Shown: piece after piece, positions 1-10,178 of the stretch | Layout of the letters: every line of letters starts with the position of its first letter | Numbering within the stretch: the first letter of the stretch is position 1 | NCBI RefSeq assembly: GCF_002887815.1 | Contig: NZ_PDHO01000008.1 | Coordinates: 1-64,000 of the forward strand | DNA length: 64,000 nt | Direction of reading: 5' to 3' | Origin: Mycobacterium sp. ENV421 | Lineage (GTDB): Bacteria; Actinomycetota; Actinomycetes; Mycobacteriales; Mycobacteriaceae | Notes under the pieces: generated by a model | The model's database searches: none | Told to the model about the DNA's origin: nothing | What the model saw: the letters and a program-made list of their open reading frames with translations, nothing else | Made by a program: the position numbers and the translations under genes

Positions 1-91
1 CTCTGCCTCGGCGGACTGCAGGTCAAGCTACCCACAACAACCTGAGGAGCCGCACACTAGTTCGACCCACCGACAAAAAACGAAGCAGCAG
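1..91. other. No gene seen at the left edge
   Basis: Nothing coding is supported here. It lies downstream of the minus-strand CGNR gene that ends at 92, and could hold its terminator or the end of a gene outside the window. Confidence 0.5.
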
Positions 92-685
92 CTAGTCCGG
101 GCGGTGGCGCTGATAGTGGCGAGCCACCCGCGTCCTGTTGGCGCAGATGTTCTGGGTGCAGAACTTGCGACGGGCGTCCGACGCAACGAAAAGCATGCTG
201 CACGCCGGGTTTTGACATCTCCGCAGCCGGTCCTGGGCGGGGCCGGTGAGCACATCGATCAGGCTTTCCGCGGCTGCCGCGAGCGCGAGCAGGTAGGGAC
301 GATCGGCGGGGGCGTGGCGGGTGGCGATCGCCGCCCAGCCGGACGGGGTGTGCACCAGCGAGCGTGTCGAGGGCGCGCCGGCGGCAGCGGCATTGACACG
401 GGCGACGGCCGCTTCGTCGGGGGCCACCTCCGCCAGTCGCGCATCCAGGATGTGCCGGATCGCCTGGCGCAGTTCAACCGTGGACTCGAGCGGCGGCGGC
501 GGGCCGCCAGGCAACCGTTCCTGTTGCAGCTCCCACCACCGCCGATTGGCCTCCTCATCCGGGAGAAGGTCCACGGCAGGCTCGCCGACGGTGATGAGGG
601 TGTCCGCCAGGTCAAGAGCCAGCGGCTCTCCGGCCACGATGAACCCCGCCGCCTGCGCCTTGTGCAGCAGAGACCCCGATTCCAT
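92..685 (-). CDS. CGNR zinc-finger (ABATE domain) protein
   Basis: This 197-residue protein belongs to the CGNR/ABATE family, whose members are regarded as putative transcription regulators; its target is unknown. Residues 1 to about 145 are the ABATE part, with the typical GEPLALDLADTL opening. The last ~45 residues carry the zinc finger: a C-x4-C pair (CQNPAC), then FC and CANR, the local form of the CGNR signature, followed by a basic tail. It is divergent from the gene at 785, with only 99 bp between the starts. That gap contains four regularly spaced half-sites, so auto-regulation and control of the neighbour are plausible, but this is inference. Confidence 0.9.
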   Translation of the reverse strand: MESGSLLHKAQAAGFIVAGEPLALDLADTLITVGEPAVDLLPDEEANRRWWELQQERLPGGPPPPLESTVELRQAIRHILDARLAEVAPDEAAVARVNAAAAGAPSTRSLVHTPSGWAAIATRHAPADRPYLLALAAAAESLIDVLTGPAQDRLRRCQNPACSMLFVASDARRKFCTQNICANRTRVARHYQRHRPD

Positions 686-687
686 CG

Positions 688-768
688 CACTAATGCTAGC
701 AGCGGCTTGACAGCGTTAGTGTCGGCGACATAGAAATACTAACGTCAATTGCTGTACATAACCGTTAG
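688..768. promoter_or_regulatory. Divergent promoter with four alternating ACTAACG/CGTTAGT half-sites
   Basis: Half-sites seen are ACTAATG (689-695), CGTTAGT (714-720), ACTAACG (738-744) and CGTTAG (763-768), alternating in orientation with start-to-start steps of 25, 24 and 25 bp. A consensus -35 TTGACA (707-712) and a TAGAAA -10-like hexamer (731-736, 18 bp spacer) for the plus-strand gene lie among them. The regular phasing suggests a multimeric regulator, possibly the adjacent CGNR protein. Confidence 0.5.
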
Positions 769-784
769 AAATGAGGAAGTGCCG

Positions 785-1354
785 ATGGACCCGCTGGACG
801 TACTGCGTAGCGCTGATCGCCGCCTGGTCGACCTGGTGACGACGCTCGACGCCACTGATCTGGGCCTACCCAGCCCCTGCACCGGCTGGGATGTCCGATC
901 CCTGGTGAGCCACACCATCGCCTCGATCGATGCGTTTGCCGCCGCTGCGGACGGCGGCGACGGCCCCGGCGAAGAGGAGTTGTTCAGCGGCGCCGACATC
1001 CTCGGCTCCGACCCCCTGGCCGTGGCGCGACGTTCCATCGAGCGCTCTCAGCGAGCCTGGGCGGCGATCACCGACTGGCAGCAACCGGTCACATCGGTGC
1101 TCGGTGAGATGCCTGCCGCACAGGCGGTCGGAATCGTCACCTATTCGACGCTCATCCACAGCTGGGATCTGGCGGTCGCGCTCAACCGGGCGGTCGAGTT
1201 CGACGACGCTGAGGCAGCGCTCGCCGAAAACGTGGGATCGGCGCTCGTGCCTGCTCTGCGACCCCAGGAACTCTTCGGCCCCGCCGTACACACAGACGGC
1301 ACGGCCACCCCGATCCAACGGGTCGTCGCCTTCGCCGGCCGTCACCCCCTCTGA
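785..1354 (+). CDS. TIGR03086-type DinB/MDMPI-like protein
   Basis: This 189-residue protein is of the TIGR03086 (mycothiol-dependent maleylpyruvate-isomerase-like, DinB-fold) family. Members have a four-helix bundle with a metal site and are linked to mycothiol chemistry; the substrate is unknown. The N-terminal SPCTGWDVRSLVSH segment and the later HSWDLAVAL segment are the expected His-containing metal-site helices. An in-frame start at 749 exists, but the GAGGAAG ribosome site at 773-779 favours ATG 785. It is followed after 18 bp by the flavin-fold gene at 1373, probably in one transcript. Confidence 0.85.
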   Translation: MDPLDVLRSADRRLVDLVTTLDATDLGLPSPCTGWDVRSLVSHTIASIDAFAAAADGGDGPGEEELFSGADILGSDPLAVARRSIERSQRAWAAITDWQQPVTSVLGEMPAAQAVGIVTYSTLIHSWDLAVALNRAVEFDDAEAALAENVGSALVPALRPQELFGPAVHTDGTATPIQRVVAFAGRHPL

Positions 1355-1372
1355 CGGGCATGAGGCGTACCT

Positions 1373-2239
1373 ATGACGCATGAAGAACGGCCCGCCGCTG
1401 TGGGATTCCACAGCGGCGAGCTGGCCGTCCAGAAACGAGCCGGCGTTGGTGAACGGGCGGCGCACCTCGCGCCCATGGCGAGTCGGGGCCGCCTCGGCGC
1501 CGGCATAGCCGCGTTCCTGGCGTCGTCACGACTGGCCGTCCTCACGGCACGCGACACCGAAGGCCGGCTGTGGATTTCACCGGTATCGGGCGAACCCGGG
1601 TTCCTCAGCGCCGCCACACCGACAAGACTTCACATCGACAGCGAACTTCCTGACGCGGATCCACTGGCTACAGCACCGACCGATCAGCCGGTCGGTGTGC
1701 TCGTCATCGATTTTGTCGCACGGCGCCGATTTCGCATCAATGGCCAACTGACGCAACGGGATCCGGGCGGCATCGACATCGACGTTGATCAGGCCTACGG
1801 CAACTGCCCGAAGTACATCGACCCGTCCGCCCAGCCCACGGCAGACCCGCGCCAGCCCCATCGCACGAGGGTCTTCACGGGCACCGCGCTACGTTCCGAG
1901 GACCGCGAGCTCATCGAAAGGTCGGCGGCGTTCTTCCTCGGCACCACCCATCCCACATCGGGCAACGATGCATCACACCGCGGCGGACCCGCCGGCTTTG
2001 TGCGCGCGAAGGCCCACAGTTTGTGGTGGCCGGATTACCCCGGCAACAACATGTTCAACAGCTTCGGCAATCTGGCGGTGGACCCGAGCGCGGCGCTGTT
2101 GTTCGTCGACGCGGGCACCACCCTGCACTTGTCCGGTACCGCAGAGGTGGTGTGGGATGCCGAGCAATCCGACAACCACCTTCGGACCGGACGTCGGGTG
2201 ATCTTCACCGCCCGACGCGTCATCGCCACGCTCGGCTAG
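1373..2239 (+). CDS. Pyridoxamine 5'-phosphate oxidase-like flavin-fold protein
   Basis: This 288-residue protein resembles the PPOX-fold (FMN-binding split barrel) proteins that reduce or bind flavins. The N-terminal half has a recognisable split-barrel core (residues ~45-130: AVLTARDTEGRLWISPVSGEPG and the later VLVIDFVARRRFRINGQL stretch), and a second related half follows (LWWPDYPGNNMFNSFGNLAVDPSAALLF). The substrate cannot be told. It follows the DinB-like gene by 18 bp and its 3' end overlaps the convergent carboxymuconolactone-decarboxylase-like gene by 4 bp. Confidence 0.82.
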   Translation: MTHEERPAAVGFHSGELAVQKRAGVGERAAHLAPMASRGRLGAGIAAFLASSRLAVLTARDTEGRLWISPVSGEPGFLSAATPTRLHIDSELPDADPLATAPTDQPVGVLVIDFVARRRFRINGQLTQRDPGGIDIDVDQAYGNCPKYIDPSAQPTADPRQPHRTRVFTGTALRSEDRELIERSAAFFLGTTHPTSGNDASHRGGPAGFVRAKAHSLWWPDYPGNNMFNSFGNLAVDPSAALLFVDAGTTLHLSGTAEVVWDAEQSDNHLRTGRRVIFTARRVIATLG

Positions 2240-2679
2240 TCGTCGAGCGTCGTCCCGCTGTGCATCTTGAGCGCGTCGTTGACGTTCGCCTTCTTGTCTT
2301 CGCCCTGACCGGCTTCGGCGGCTTTCTTGCGCTTGGACACAACTTTGGTGACAACGCCGTCCAACTTCGAGCCCAAGGGGAACCCCAGGTAGTGCGTCAG
2401 GAAGATCGCCATCTCCTTGAGCTCCTCAGGGGTGAGCTCCTCATTGTGCAAGGCGGCGTTGGCCTGAATCTCGGCCAGGTCGGAGATGCCGAGCGCGGTG
2501 ACGACGGTCAGCGTCATGATCCGCTTGTCCCGCATGGACAATCCCGGCCGCGACCAGATGGTGCCGAAGAGATGATCGGCGGTGAGCGCGAAGTAGTCGC
2601 CCGGCGAGTCCGGCATCTCCCAGCCGTAGACCTCGTTCATCTTGTCCAGGCCCTTGCGGCGCAATTCGTCCATCGTCAC
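2236..2679 (-). CDS. Carboxymuconolactone decarboxylase-like (AhpD-fold) protein, Rv0771-type
   Basis: This 147-residue all-helical AhpD-fold protein matches M. tuberculosis Rv0771 in position. The family includes gamma-carboxymuconolactone decarboxylase and peroxidase-like AhpD. No cysteine is present, so the CxxC redox chemistry of AhpD is impossible and the true function is open. The C-terminal ~30 residues are a Lys-rich tail. The start is GTG 2679, which overlaps the stop of the upstream gene (GTGA), or ATG 2673. It is the last gene of the four-gene minus-strand run that begins with aldA. Confidence 0.85.
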   Translation of the reverse strand: MTMDELRRKGLDKMNEVYGWEMPDSPGDYFALTADHLFGTIWSRPGLSMRDKRIMTLTVVTALGISDLAEIQANAALHNEELTPEELKEMAIFLTHYLGFPLGSKLDGVVTKVVSKRKKAAEAGQGEDKKANVNDALKMHSGTTLDD

Positions 2680-3533
2680 TCCTTCGTGTTGGGCACACCG
2701 AGACCGGCGGCCAGGTCCCGTAACGCGATCTCGGCCAACGGCAATTCGACGCCGTTGGCCTCACCGAGGCCCAGCGCCAGCTTCAGATCCTTCTCGGCCA
2801 GCCCGCGGGTGTGGACGAACATGTTGTAGACGAAGTGGTCGGGCTGCAGCGGCTTGGTGTCGTCGCGGACCATGATCGCGCCGGGCCCGCCGCTCTGGGC
2901 GTCGCTGTGCCGTACCACCCGGCCCAACTTCTGCAAGTCGATTCCGGCCGCCTCGGCCAGCCGCGACGCCTCGCAGGCGGCGGCAAAACCGATGAAGGTC
3001 AACATGTTACGAGCCAACTTCATCCGGGTTCCGGCCCCCGGCTCGCCGGCGCGAACCACCATCGATGCCCACTTCTTGAACACCGGCTTGACCAGTTCGT
3101 ACGCCTCGTCGTCGGCGCCGACCATCACGGCCAGCTCACCCTTGTCGGCGGCACCCGCTCCGCCGCTGACCGGGGCGTCGACGACGTGAATACCCTTGGG
3201 GCGCAGATGCTCGGCCAGCTCTGCGGCGGTGTCCGGCTCGATCGTGGAATGGATCGCGATCACGGTGCCCGGCTTGGCGTGCGCGGCGAGTTCACCGACG
3301 ACGTCGCGGACCTGCTCGTCGTTGAGCACGGTCACTTCGATGACGTCGGCCGTGGCGACGTCGGCGACGCTGTCCGCCAGGGTGGCGCCGAGTTCGGCCA
3401 ACGGGGTCATGGCCTCGGTCCGCACATCGAAGACGATGAGGCCGCCGGGCCACTCGACGAGCCGCTTGGCCATCGGCGCACCCTGATTGCCCAGCCCGAT
3501 GTAGCCGACCTTCAGCTCGCTAGACGTCGTCAT
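2676..3533 (-). CDS. NAD-binding beta-hydroxyacid dehydrogenase (Rv0770-type)
   Basis: This 285-residue enzyme is of the 3-hydroxyisobutyrate/6-phosphogluconate dehydrogenase superfamily, and oxidises a beta-hydroxyacid with NAD(P)+. The N-terminal Rossmann motif is GYIGLGNQGAPMA. The substrate loop DAPVSGGAGAADKG and the catalytic-lysine helix (RMKLARNML) are in the expected order. The open frame continues upstream, but ATG 3533 overlaps the stop of the SDR gene (ATGA), which marks the true start by translational coupling. The substrate is unknown; its position beside aldA suggests a small-acid or aldehyde pathway. Confidence 0.9.
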   Translation of the reverse strand: MTTSSELKVGYIGLGNQGAPMAKRLVEWPGGLIVFDVRTEAMTPLAELGATLADSVADVATADVIEVTVLNDEQVRDVVGELAAHAKPGTVIAIHSTIEPDTAAELAEHLRPKGIHVVDAPVSGGAGAADKGELAVMVGADDEAYELVKPVFKKWASMVVRAGEPGAGTRMKLARNMLTFIGFAAACEASRLAEAAGIDLQKLGRVVRHSDAQSGGPGAIMVRDDTKPLQPDHFVYNMFVHTRGLAEKDLKLALGLGEANGVELPLAEIALRDLAAGLGVPNTKE

Positions 3534-4282
3534 GAGCGGAAAATCTGTCCACCGTCGACGTTGAAGATCTGGCCGGTGATCCACTTCGCCTGATCGGACA
3601 GCAGGAACAGACACATCCCCACCAGGTCGTCGACTTCGCCCATGCGCGACAACGGAATTCCCTTGACGATGTCGGCGACCATCTCCTGCGGCGTGGTGGT
3701 GCGGTTGGCCTCGGTGTTGATCGGGCCCGGCGCGATCGCGTTGATCCGGATGTTCTGGCCACCGAGTTCGGTGGCCAGCTGCTGGGTGAGGCTGTTGACC
3801 CCGGCCTTGGCCAGCCCGTAGAAGTTCGAGTACAACCATGCCGCGGTGGACGATTGGTTGATGATCGCACCGCCGCCGCGCTTGGCCATCTTCTTGTACA
3901 CCGCCCGGGTGCAGACCAGCGCGCCGTCGAGGTTCACGCTCATGAACTTCTTGTAGTAGTCCCAGTCGACGGTGATCAGGAAGTCCAGCTTCATCCCGCC
4001 GAAGATCGCGGCGTTGTTGACCAGGTAGTCGATGCCGCCGAATTCGGCGAGCGTCTGATCGGCCATCGCCTTGGCCGACACCGGATCGCTGACGTCCACC
4101 GGCAGCGCAAGCGCGGTGCCGCCCTCACCCAAGATCGCGTCGGCGACCTTCTGCGCGCCATCGGTGTTGATATCGGCGACCACCACGGCGGCGCCTTCCC
4201 GGGCGAGCGCCTCGGCGTACGCCTGGCCGATACCGCCGCCTGCGCCGGTGACGATGGCCACCTTGTCGTCGAACTGTCCCAT
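3530..4282 (-). CDS. Short-chain dehydrogenase/reductase (Rv0769-type)
   Basis: This 250-residue classical SDR oxidises or reduces a hydroxyl/keto group with NAD(P)(H). It shows the cofactor motif TGAGGGIGQ near residue 13, NNA at ~90, the catalytic Ser in NQSS, YGLAK (YxxxK), and the C-terminal GQIFNVDGG. An acidic residue at the end of the second strand (VADI) suggests NAD(H) preference. It lies 28 bp after aldA and overlaps the next gene by 4 bp. The block matches M. tuberculosis Rv0768-Rv0771 in order; the substrate is not known. Confidence 0.92.
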   Translation of the reverse strand: MGQFDDKVAIVTGAGGGIGQAYAEALAREGAAVVVADINTDGAQKVADAILGEGGTALALPVDVSDPVSAKAMADQTLAEFGGIDYLVNNAAIFGGMKLDFLITVDWDYYKKFMSVNLDGALVCTRAVYKKMAKRGGGAIINQSSTAAWLYSNFYGLAKAGVNSLTQQLATELGGQNIRINAIAPGPINTEANRTTTPQEMVADIVKGIPLSRMGEVDDLVGMCLFLLSDQAKWITGQIFNVDGGQIFRS

Positions 4283-4310
4283 CTGAGTTCCTCTCTAGTC
4301 TGTGGTGCGG

Positions 4311-5777
4311 TCAGACCGCTGTGGCAATGACTTTCAGCTCGAGGTATTCCTCGAAGCCGGCCAGACCCATTTCCCTGCCGACCCCGGATTGCTTGTAGCC
4401 GCCGAAGGGTACGTCCGCGGAATACCACACGCCGCCGTTGACGTTCACGGTGCCGACCCGCAGCCGGTCTGCGACGCCTTGCGCGCGCTCGGGATCACTG
4501 CTGAACACGCTGCCCGACAGGCCGTACGGCGAATCGTTGGCGATGTTGACCGCGTCGTCGTCACCGTCGTGGGCGATCACCGTCAGCACCGGGCCGAAGA
4601 TTTCCTCCCGCGCCACTCGCGCCGAATTGTCGAGCCCCGCAATGACAGTCGGCGAGATGAAGTAGCCGGTATCGCGGTCGGCCGGGCGGCCTCCGCCGCA
4701 GGCGAACCGGCCGCCTTCGGTGATCGCGAGGTCGAGGTAGGACTGCACCCGGTCGCGTTGCCGCTCGGAAATGACCGGCCCGCAAATGGTTCCGGGGTTG
4801 GTCGGGTCGCCCGCCTTGATGCCGCCCATCGTCGCCGCGGCCGCCTCGACCGCTTCGTCGTAGCGGGCGCGTGGCACCACCAGACGAGTGGTGATCGCGC
4901 AGCCCTGTCCGGCGTGCATCGACGCGGTGAACGCCGCCATCGAGCACGCGCCGGCCAGGTCGGCGTCATCGAGCACCAGGAATGCGGACTTGCCGCCGAG
5001 CTCCAGGAAGACCTTCTTGATGGTCGCGGCGCCCGCGGCCATCACCGCCCGGCCGGTGTTCGTCGAACCGGTGAACGACACCATGTCGACGCGTGGGTCA
5101 CTGGACAGCATGGCTCCAACCGCGTGGTCGTTGGAGGTGACGATGTTGACCACGCCCGGCGGGATATCGGTGTGCTCGGCGATCAGCTCACCGAGAACCG
5201 CTGCACACCAGGGGGTATCGGGCGCGGGCTTGAGCACGATGGTGTTGCCCGCCGCCAGCGCCGGGCCGAGCTTGGCGAGGTTGATCTGGTGCGGGAAGTT
5301 CCACGGCGTGATCGCACCGACCACGCCGACCGCCTCGCGGACGATGGTCCGCGCAGTCTTGATGCCCATCGGCGCCGCGATACCCAGATCCTGCCGCCAC
5401 GAGTAGCTCTCGGCAGTGTCGGCCGAGAACGACAGGTCTTCGACCGGCCCCTCGAGTTGGGCGGCAGCGGTCAGCATGCGCGGGGCACCCACCTCCGCCA
5501 TCGTCATCTCACGCAGTTCCTCGACGTGCTCCTTCATCGCGTCGCGCAGCTGGCGAATGCCACGTACCCGGAGTTCGGTGTTGGTGGACCACTCGGTGGT
5601 GTCGAAGGCACGGCGCGCGGCGTCGATGGCCCGGCTCATGTCCTCAGCACTGCCGTCGGCCGCGGTACCCAGGACCTCTTCGGTTGCCGGATTGATCGTC
5701 GGGTATCGGCCATTGCCGCCCGGCACCAGCTCCCCGTCAAGGAAGAGATCGCTGTTCCTGTCCGCCGCAATCGCCAT
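4311..5777 (-). CDS. aldA: NAD-dependent aldehyde dehydrogenase AldA (Rv0768-type)
   Basis: This 488-residue aldehyde dehydrogenase oxidises an aldehyde to the acid with NAD(P)+. The ELGGK motif containing the catalytic Glu and the Cys nucleophile in GQGCAITTR (about Cys293) are both present, as is the C-terminal PFGGYKQSGVGRE. The open frame extends far upstream, but ATG 5777 begins the conserved protein and lies just behind the promoter/operator region. Divergent from the TetR gene, it is the first gene of a minus-strand run with an SDR, a hydroxyacid dehydrogenase and an AhpD-fold protein. A GGACACGTGTCC palindrome lies 23 bp upstream of the start. Confidence 0.93.
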   Translation of the reverse strand: MAIAADRNSDLFLDGELVPGGNGRYPTINPATEEVLGTAADGSAEDMSRAIDAARRAFDTTEWSTNTELRVRGIRQLRDAMKEHVEELREMTMAEVGAPRMLTAAAQLEGPVEDLSFSADTAESYSWRQDLGIAAPMGIKTARTIVREAVGVVGAITPWNFPHQINLAKLGPALAAGNTIVLKPAPDTPWCAAVLGELIAEHTDIPPGVVNIVTSNDHAVGAMLSSDPRVDMVSFTGSTNTGRAVMAAGAATIKKVFLELGGKSAFLVLDDADLAGACSMAAFTASMHAGQGCAITTRLVVPRARYDEAVEAAAATMGGIKAGDPTNPGTICGPVISERQRDRVQSYLDLAITEGGRFACGGGRPADRDTGYFISPTVIAGLDNSARVAREEIFGPVLTVIAHDGDDDAVNIANDSPYGLSGSVFSSDPERAQGVADRLRVGTVNVNGGVWYSADVPFGGYKQSGVGREMGLAGFEEYLELKVIATAV

Positions 5778-5799
5778 CCCGATTCCCGTCTGCTTCGTT

Positions 5800-5811
5800 G
5801 GACACGTGTCC
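5800..5811. promoter_or_regulatory. Operator-like palindrome upstream of aldA
   Basis: GGACACGTGTCC is a perfect 12-bp palindrome between the aldA start and a TATGGT -10-like hexamer on the minus strand. The same TTGGACA-N-GTGTCC pattern recurs at 5945-5958 beside the TetR gene, so it is probably the TetR binding site. Confidence 0.65.
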
Positions 5812-5915
5812 GAGATTTCGTCTTTCGCACCATAGCGGCAGACGCGGGCGCGGTGCAAGGGTCCGTCCTGCGGCCATGCAAAGATGCCTATGAACAGGTA
5901 ATTAGTCACCCCCTC

Positions 5916-5958
5916 TTGCCTTGTCAGACTCCGTTCCGATAACTTGGACATGTGTCCA
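5916..5958 (+). promoter_or_regulatory. Promoter and operator of the TetR gene
   Basis: A -35-like TTGCCT (5916-5921) and a -10 TAACTT (5940-5945) are spaced by 18 bp and predict transcription starting at about 5952, the GTG start codon, i.e. a leaderless mRNA. The inverted repeat TGGACATGTGTCCA (5945-5958) covers that point. It is the second copy of the palindrome found in front of aldA. Confidence 0.55.
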
Positions 5959-6545
5959 GCGATGCCGCCATGGCTGTCAGCCCCAACGGGGATGACGTGC
6001 CGCGCAATCGCCGCCAGGAAGAGACCTTCCGCAAGGTCCTGCGGGCCGGCCTGGAGATGCTGCGGGAGTCGTCCTACGCCGACCTCACCGTCCGCGCCGT
6101 CGCCGCACGCGCGAAGGTCGCGCCGGCCACCGCTTACACGTACTTCTCGTCGAAGAACCATCTGATCGCCGAGGTGTACCTCGACCGCGTTCTCGAGGTG
6201 CCCTACTTCACCGACGTCAACGACCCGCGCCTGCACCGCGTTCAGCAGTCGCTGCGCAGTCTTGCGCTGGTGATCGCCGACGAGCCGGAGTTCGCCGCAG
6301 CCTGCACCACCGCGGTGCTGAGCAACGATGCCGGGGTGGTGCGGGTCCGCGACCGGATCGGCGCCGAGATCCACAAGCGCATCAAGTCGGCGTTGGGACC
6401 GGACGCCGATCCGAAGATCGTGTCCGCACTGGAGATGACGTACTTCGGCGCGCTCGTGCACGCCGGCAGCGGCACCCTGAGCTACCGCGAGGTCGCCGAC
6501 CGAATGGAATACGTCGTGAGTCTTATCTTGGGAGAGAACCAATGA
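5952..6545 (+). CDS. TetR-family regulator (Rv0767c-type)
   Basis: This 197-residue TetR/AcrR repressor has an N-terminal helix-turn-helix at residues ~20-65 (LTVRAVAARAKVAPATAYTYF) and a ligand-binding C-terminal domain. It matches Rv0767c in position, divergent from aldA and directly before cyp123, whose start overlaps its stop (ATGA). GTG 5952 is chosen because the promoter predicts a leaderless start there; ATG 5970 is the alternative. Paired palindromes at 5800-5811 and 5945-5958 suggest it represses itself, the P450 genes and aldA. The inducer is unknown; an aldehyde or sterol-like substrate would fit the neighbours. Confidence 0.9.
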   Translation: MSSDAAMAVSPNGDDVPRNRRQEETFRKVLRAGLEMLRESSYADLTVRAVAARAKVAPATAYTYFSSKNHLIAEVYLDRVLEVPYFTDVNDPRLHRVQQSLRSLALVIADEPEFAAACTTAVLSNDAGVVRVRDRIGAEIHKRIKSALGPDADPKIVSALEMTYFGALVHAGSGTLSYREVADRMEYVVSLILGENQ

Positions 6546-7756
6546 GCGTGCAGAGTCCGGATATTCTGCTCGACCCGTACAACTACGACTTCCACGAAGA
6601 TCCCTATCCGTACTACAAGCGGCTGCGCGACGAGGCTCCGCTGTACTACAACGAGGAACTGAAGTTCTGGGCGCTGTCCCGCCACTCCGACGTCCTCCAG
6701 GGATTCCGCAACAGTACGACACTGTCCAACAAGTACGGTGTCTCGCTGGACCCGGCCTCGCGCGGACCGCATGCCTCCAAGACCATGTCCTTCCTGGCGA
6801 TGGACGACCCGGCTCACCTGCGGCTGCGGACCCTGGTCTCGAAAGGGTTCACGCCCAGGCGGATTCGCGAACTTGAGCCCCGCGTCACCGAGATCGCCAC
6901 CAAGCATCTCGACGTCCTGATGGAGAAGGCCGCCGCCGGCGGGACGGTGGACTACGTCGACGAGTTCGCAGGCAAGCTGCCGATGGACGTCATCTCCGAA
7001 CTGATGGGGGTGCCGGAGGCCGACCGCGTTCAGGTGCGGGCCTGGGCCGACGGCGTGATGCACCGCGACGAAGGTGTCACCGACGTGCCGCCGGAGGCGG
7101 TCGAGGCGTCACTGAACCTGATCGTCTACTACCAGGCGATGGTCGAAGAGCGCAGGAAGAACCCGAGCGAGGACCTCACGACGGCCCTGCTGGACGCCGA
7201 GATCGACGGTGATCGCCTCACTGACGACGAAGTGCTGGGCTTCATGTTCCTGATGGTGATCGCCGGCAACGAGACCACCACCAAACTTCTTGCCAATGCC
7301 GCATTTTGGGGTCACAAGAATCCCGACCAGCTGGCGGAAGTTTACACCGACCTGTCCCGGGTGCCGCTCTGGGTCGAGGAGACGCTGCGCTATGACACGT
7401 CCAGCCAGATCCTGGCCCGCACCGTCGCCGGTGAGCTGACGCTCTACGACACCGTCATCCCCGACGGGGACGTGGTCCTGCTGTTGCCGGGATCGGCCCA
7501 CCGCGACGAGCGCGCCTTCGACAATCCCGACGACTACCTCATCGGCCGCGACATCGGCGCCAAGCTGCAGAGTTTCGGCAGCGGCGCGCACTTCTGCCTC
7601 GGTGCGCACCTGGCCCGGATGGAAGCGCGGGTTGCGTTGGAAGAGTTGTTCAAACGCATCCGCGGCTATGAGGTCGACGAAGCGAATTCGGTGCGGGTCC
7701 ACTCCAGCAACGTCCGCGGTTTCGCCCATCTGCCCATCACAGTGCAGGCTCGCTAG
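6542..7756 (+). CDS. cyp123: Cytochrome P450 CYP123
   Basis: This 404-residue cytosolic P450 is of the bacterial class I type, fed by a ferredoxin. It shows the I-helix AGNETTT, the ExxR motif ETLRYD and the heme-thiolate loop FGSGAHFCLG with Cys352. Sequence and locus agree with M. tuberculosis Rv0766c (CYP123), whose physiological substrate is not settled. Translation is coupled to the TetR gene by an ATGA overlap. The SDR, CYP51 and ferredoxin genes follow directly, and the ferredoxin at 9964 may serve both P450s. Confidence 0.93.
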   Translation: MSVQSPDILLDPYNYDFHEDPYPYYKRLRDEAPLYYNEELKFWALSRHSDVLQGFRNSTTLSNKYGVSLDPASRGPHASKTMSFLAMDDPAHLRLRTLVSKGFTPRRIRELEPRVTEIATKHLDVLMEKAAAGGTVDYVDEFAGKLPMDVISELMGVPEADRVQVRAWADGVMHRDEGVTDVPPEAVEASLNLIVYYQAMVEERRKNPSEDLTTALLDAEIDGDRLTDDEVLGFMFLMVIAGNETTTKLLANAAFWGHKNPDQLAEVYTDLSRVPLWVEETLRYDTSSQILARTVAGELTLYDTVIPDGDVVLLLPGSAHRDERAFDNPDDYLIGRDIGAKLQSFGSGAHFCLGAHLARMEARVALEELFKRIRGYEVDEANSVRVHSSNVRGFAHLPITVQAR

Positions 7757-7779
7757 AAGCACGCCCGAAAGGTTCCCGA

Positions 7780-8600
7780 ATGCCCCGTTTCGACCCCCTC
7801 CCCGACCGCAGGCCCGCGCTGGTCGCCGGCGCGTCGTCCGGTATCGGTGAAGCCACCGCGATCAAGCTCGCCGCCAACGGCTTTCCCGTCGCTCTGGGTG
7901 CCCGTCGGGTGGACAAGTTGCAGGAGATCGTGGACAAGATCCGTGCCGACGGTGGCGAGGCCATCGCAGTGCACTTGGACGTCACCGACCCCGACTCGGT
8001 AAAGGCCGCGGTGGAGCAGACCACCGCCGAACTCGGCGAGATCGAGGTACTGGTGGCCGGTGCGGGTGACACATACTTCGGCAAGCTCGACTCGATCAGC
8101 ATCGACGAGTTCGAGTCCCAGGTCCAGATCCATCTGGTCGGCGCCTACCGAGTCGCCTCCGCAGTCCTGCCGGGCATGCTCGAACGGCAGCGTGGCGACC
8201 TGATCTTCGTGGGATCTGATGTGTCGCTGCGGCCACGGCCCCACATGGGCGCCTACGGTGCGGCCAAGGCCGCCCTGGTTTCGATGGTGACCAACTACCA
8301 GATGGAACTGGAAGGCACCGGGGTGCGCGCCTCGATCGTCCATCCCGGCCCGACCAAGACCTCGATGGGCTGGAGCCTGCCGGCCGAACTCATCGGACCT
8401 GCACTGGAGGACTGGGCCAAGTGGGGACAGGCTCGACACGACTACTTCATGCGCGCCGCCGACCTCGCCCGCGCCATCACGTTCGTCGCCGAGACCCCCC
8501 GCGGCAGCTTTATCGCCAATATGGAGCTCCAGCCCGAAGCGCCGTTGGCCGACAACAAAGACCGCCAGAAGCTCACCCTCGGTGAAGAAGGGATGCCATC

Positions 8601-8604
<4 letters not shown>
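7780..8604 (+). CDS. Short-chain dehydrogenase/reductase (Rv0765c-type)
   Basis: This 274-residue SDR lies between the two P450 genes. It contains the cofactor motif AGASSGIGEA, the acidic-to-basic loop GARRVDK (suggesting NADP(H)), VAGAG in place of NNAG, a serine in VGSDVS and YGAAK (YxxxK). The position matches Rv0765c. Its stop overlaps the GTG start of cyp51 (GTGA), so the two are translated together, which suggests it acts on the same hydrophobic alcohol/ketone substrate class. That link is inference. Confidence 0.9.
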
Positions 8605-10167
<1,563 letters not shown>

Positions 10168-10178
10168 AAGGCGGAACA

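Noticed and set aside
2814..3010. AACnnGTT matches inside the hydroxyacid dehydrogenase gene
   Set aside because: They lie in coding sequence and lack the outer T/A of the KstR consensus, so they are chance hits; only intergenic matches were kept.
4302..5942. Long plus-strand open frame opposite aldA
   Set aside because: It is antisense to a clear aldehyde dehydrogenase, has no ribosome site or family signature and an Arg/Gly-rich composition typical of GC-rich shadow frames.
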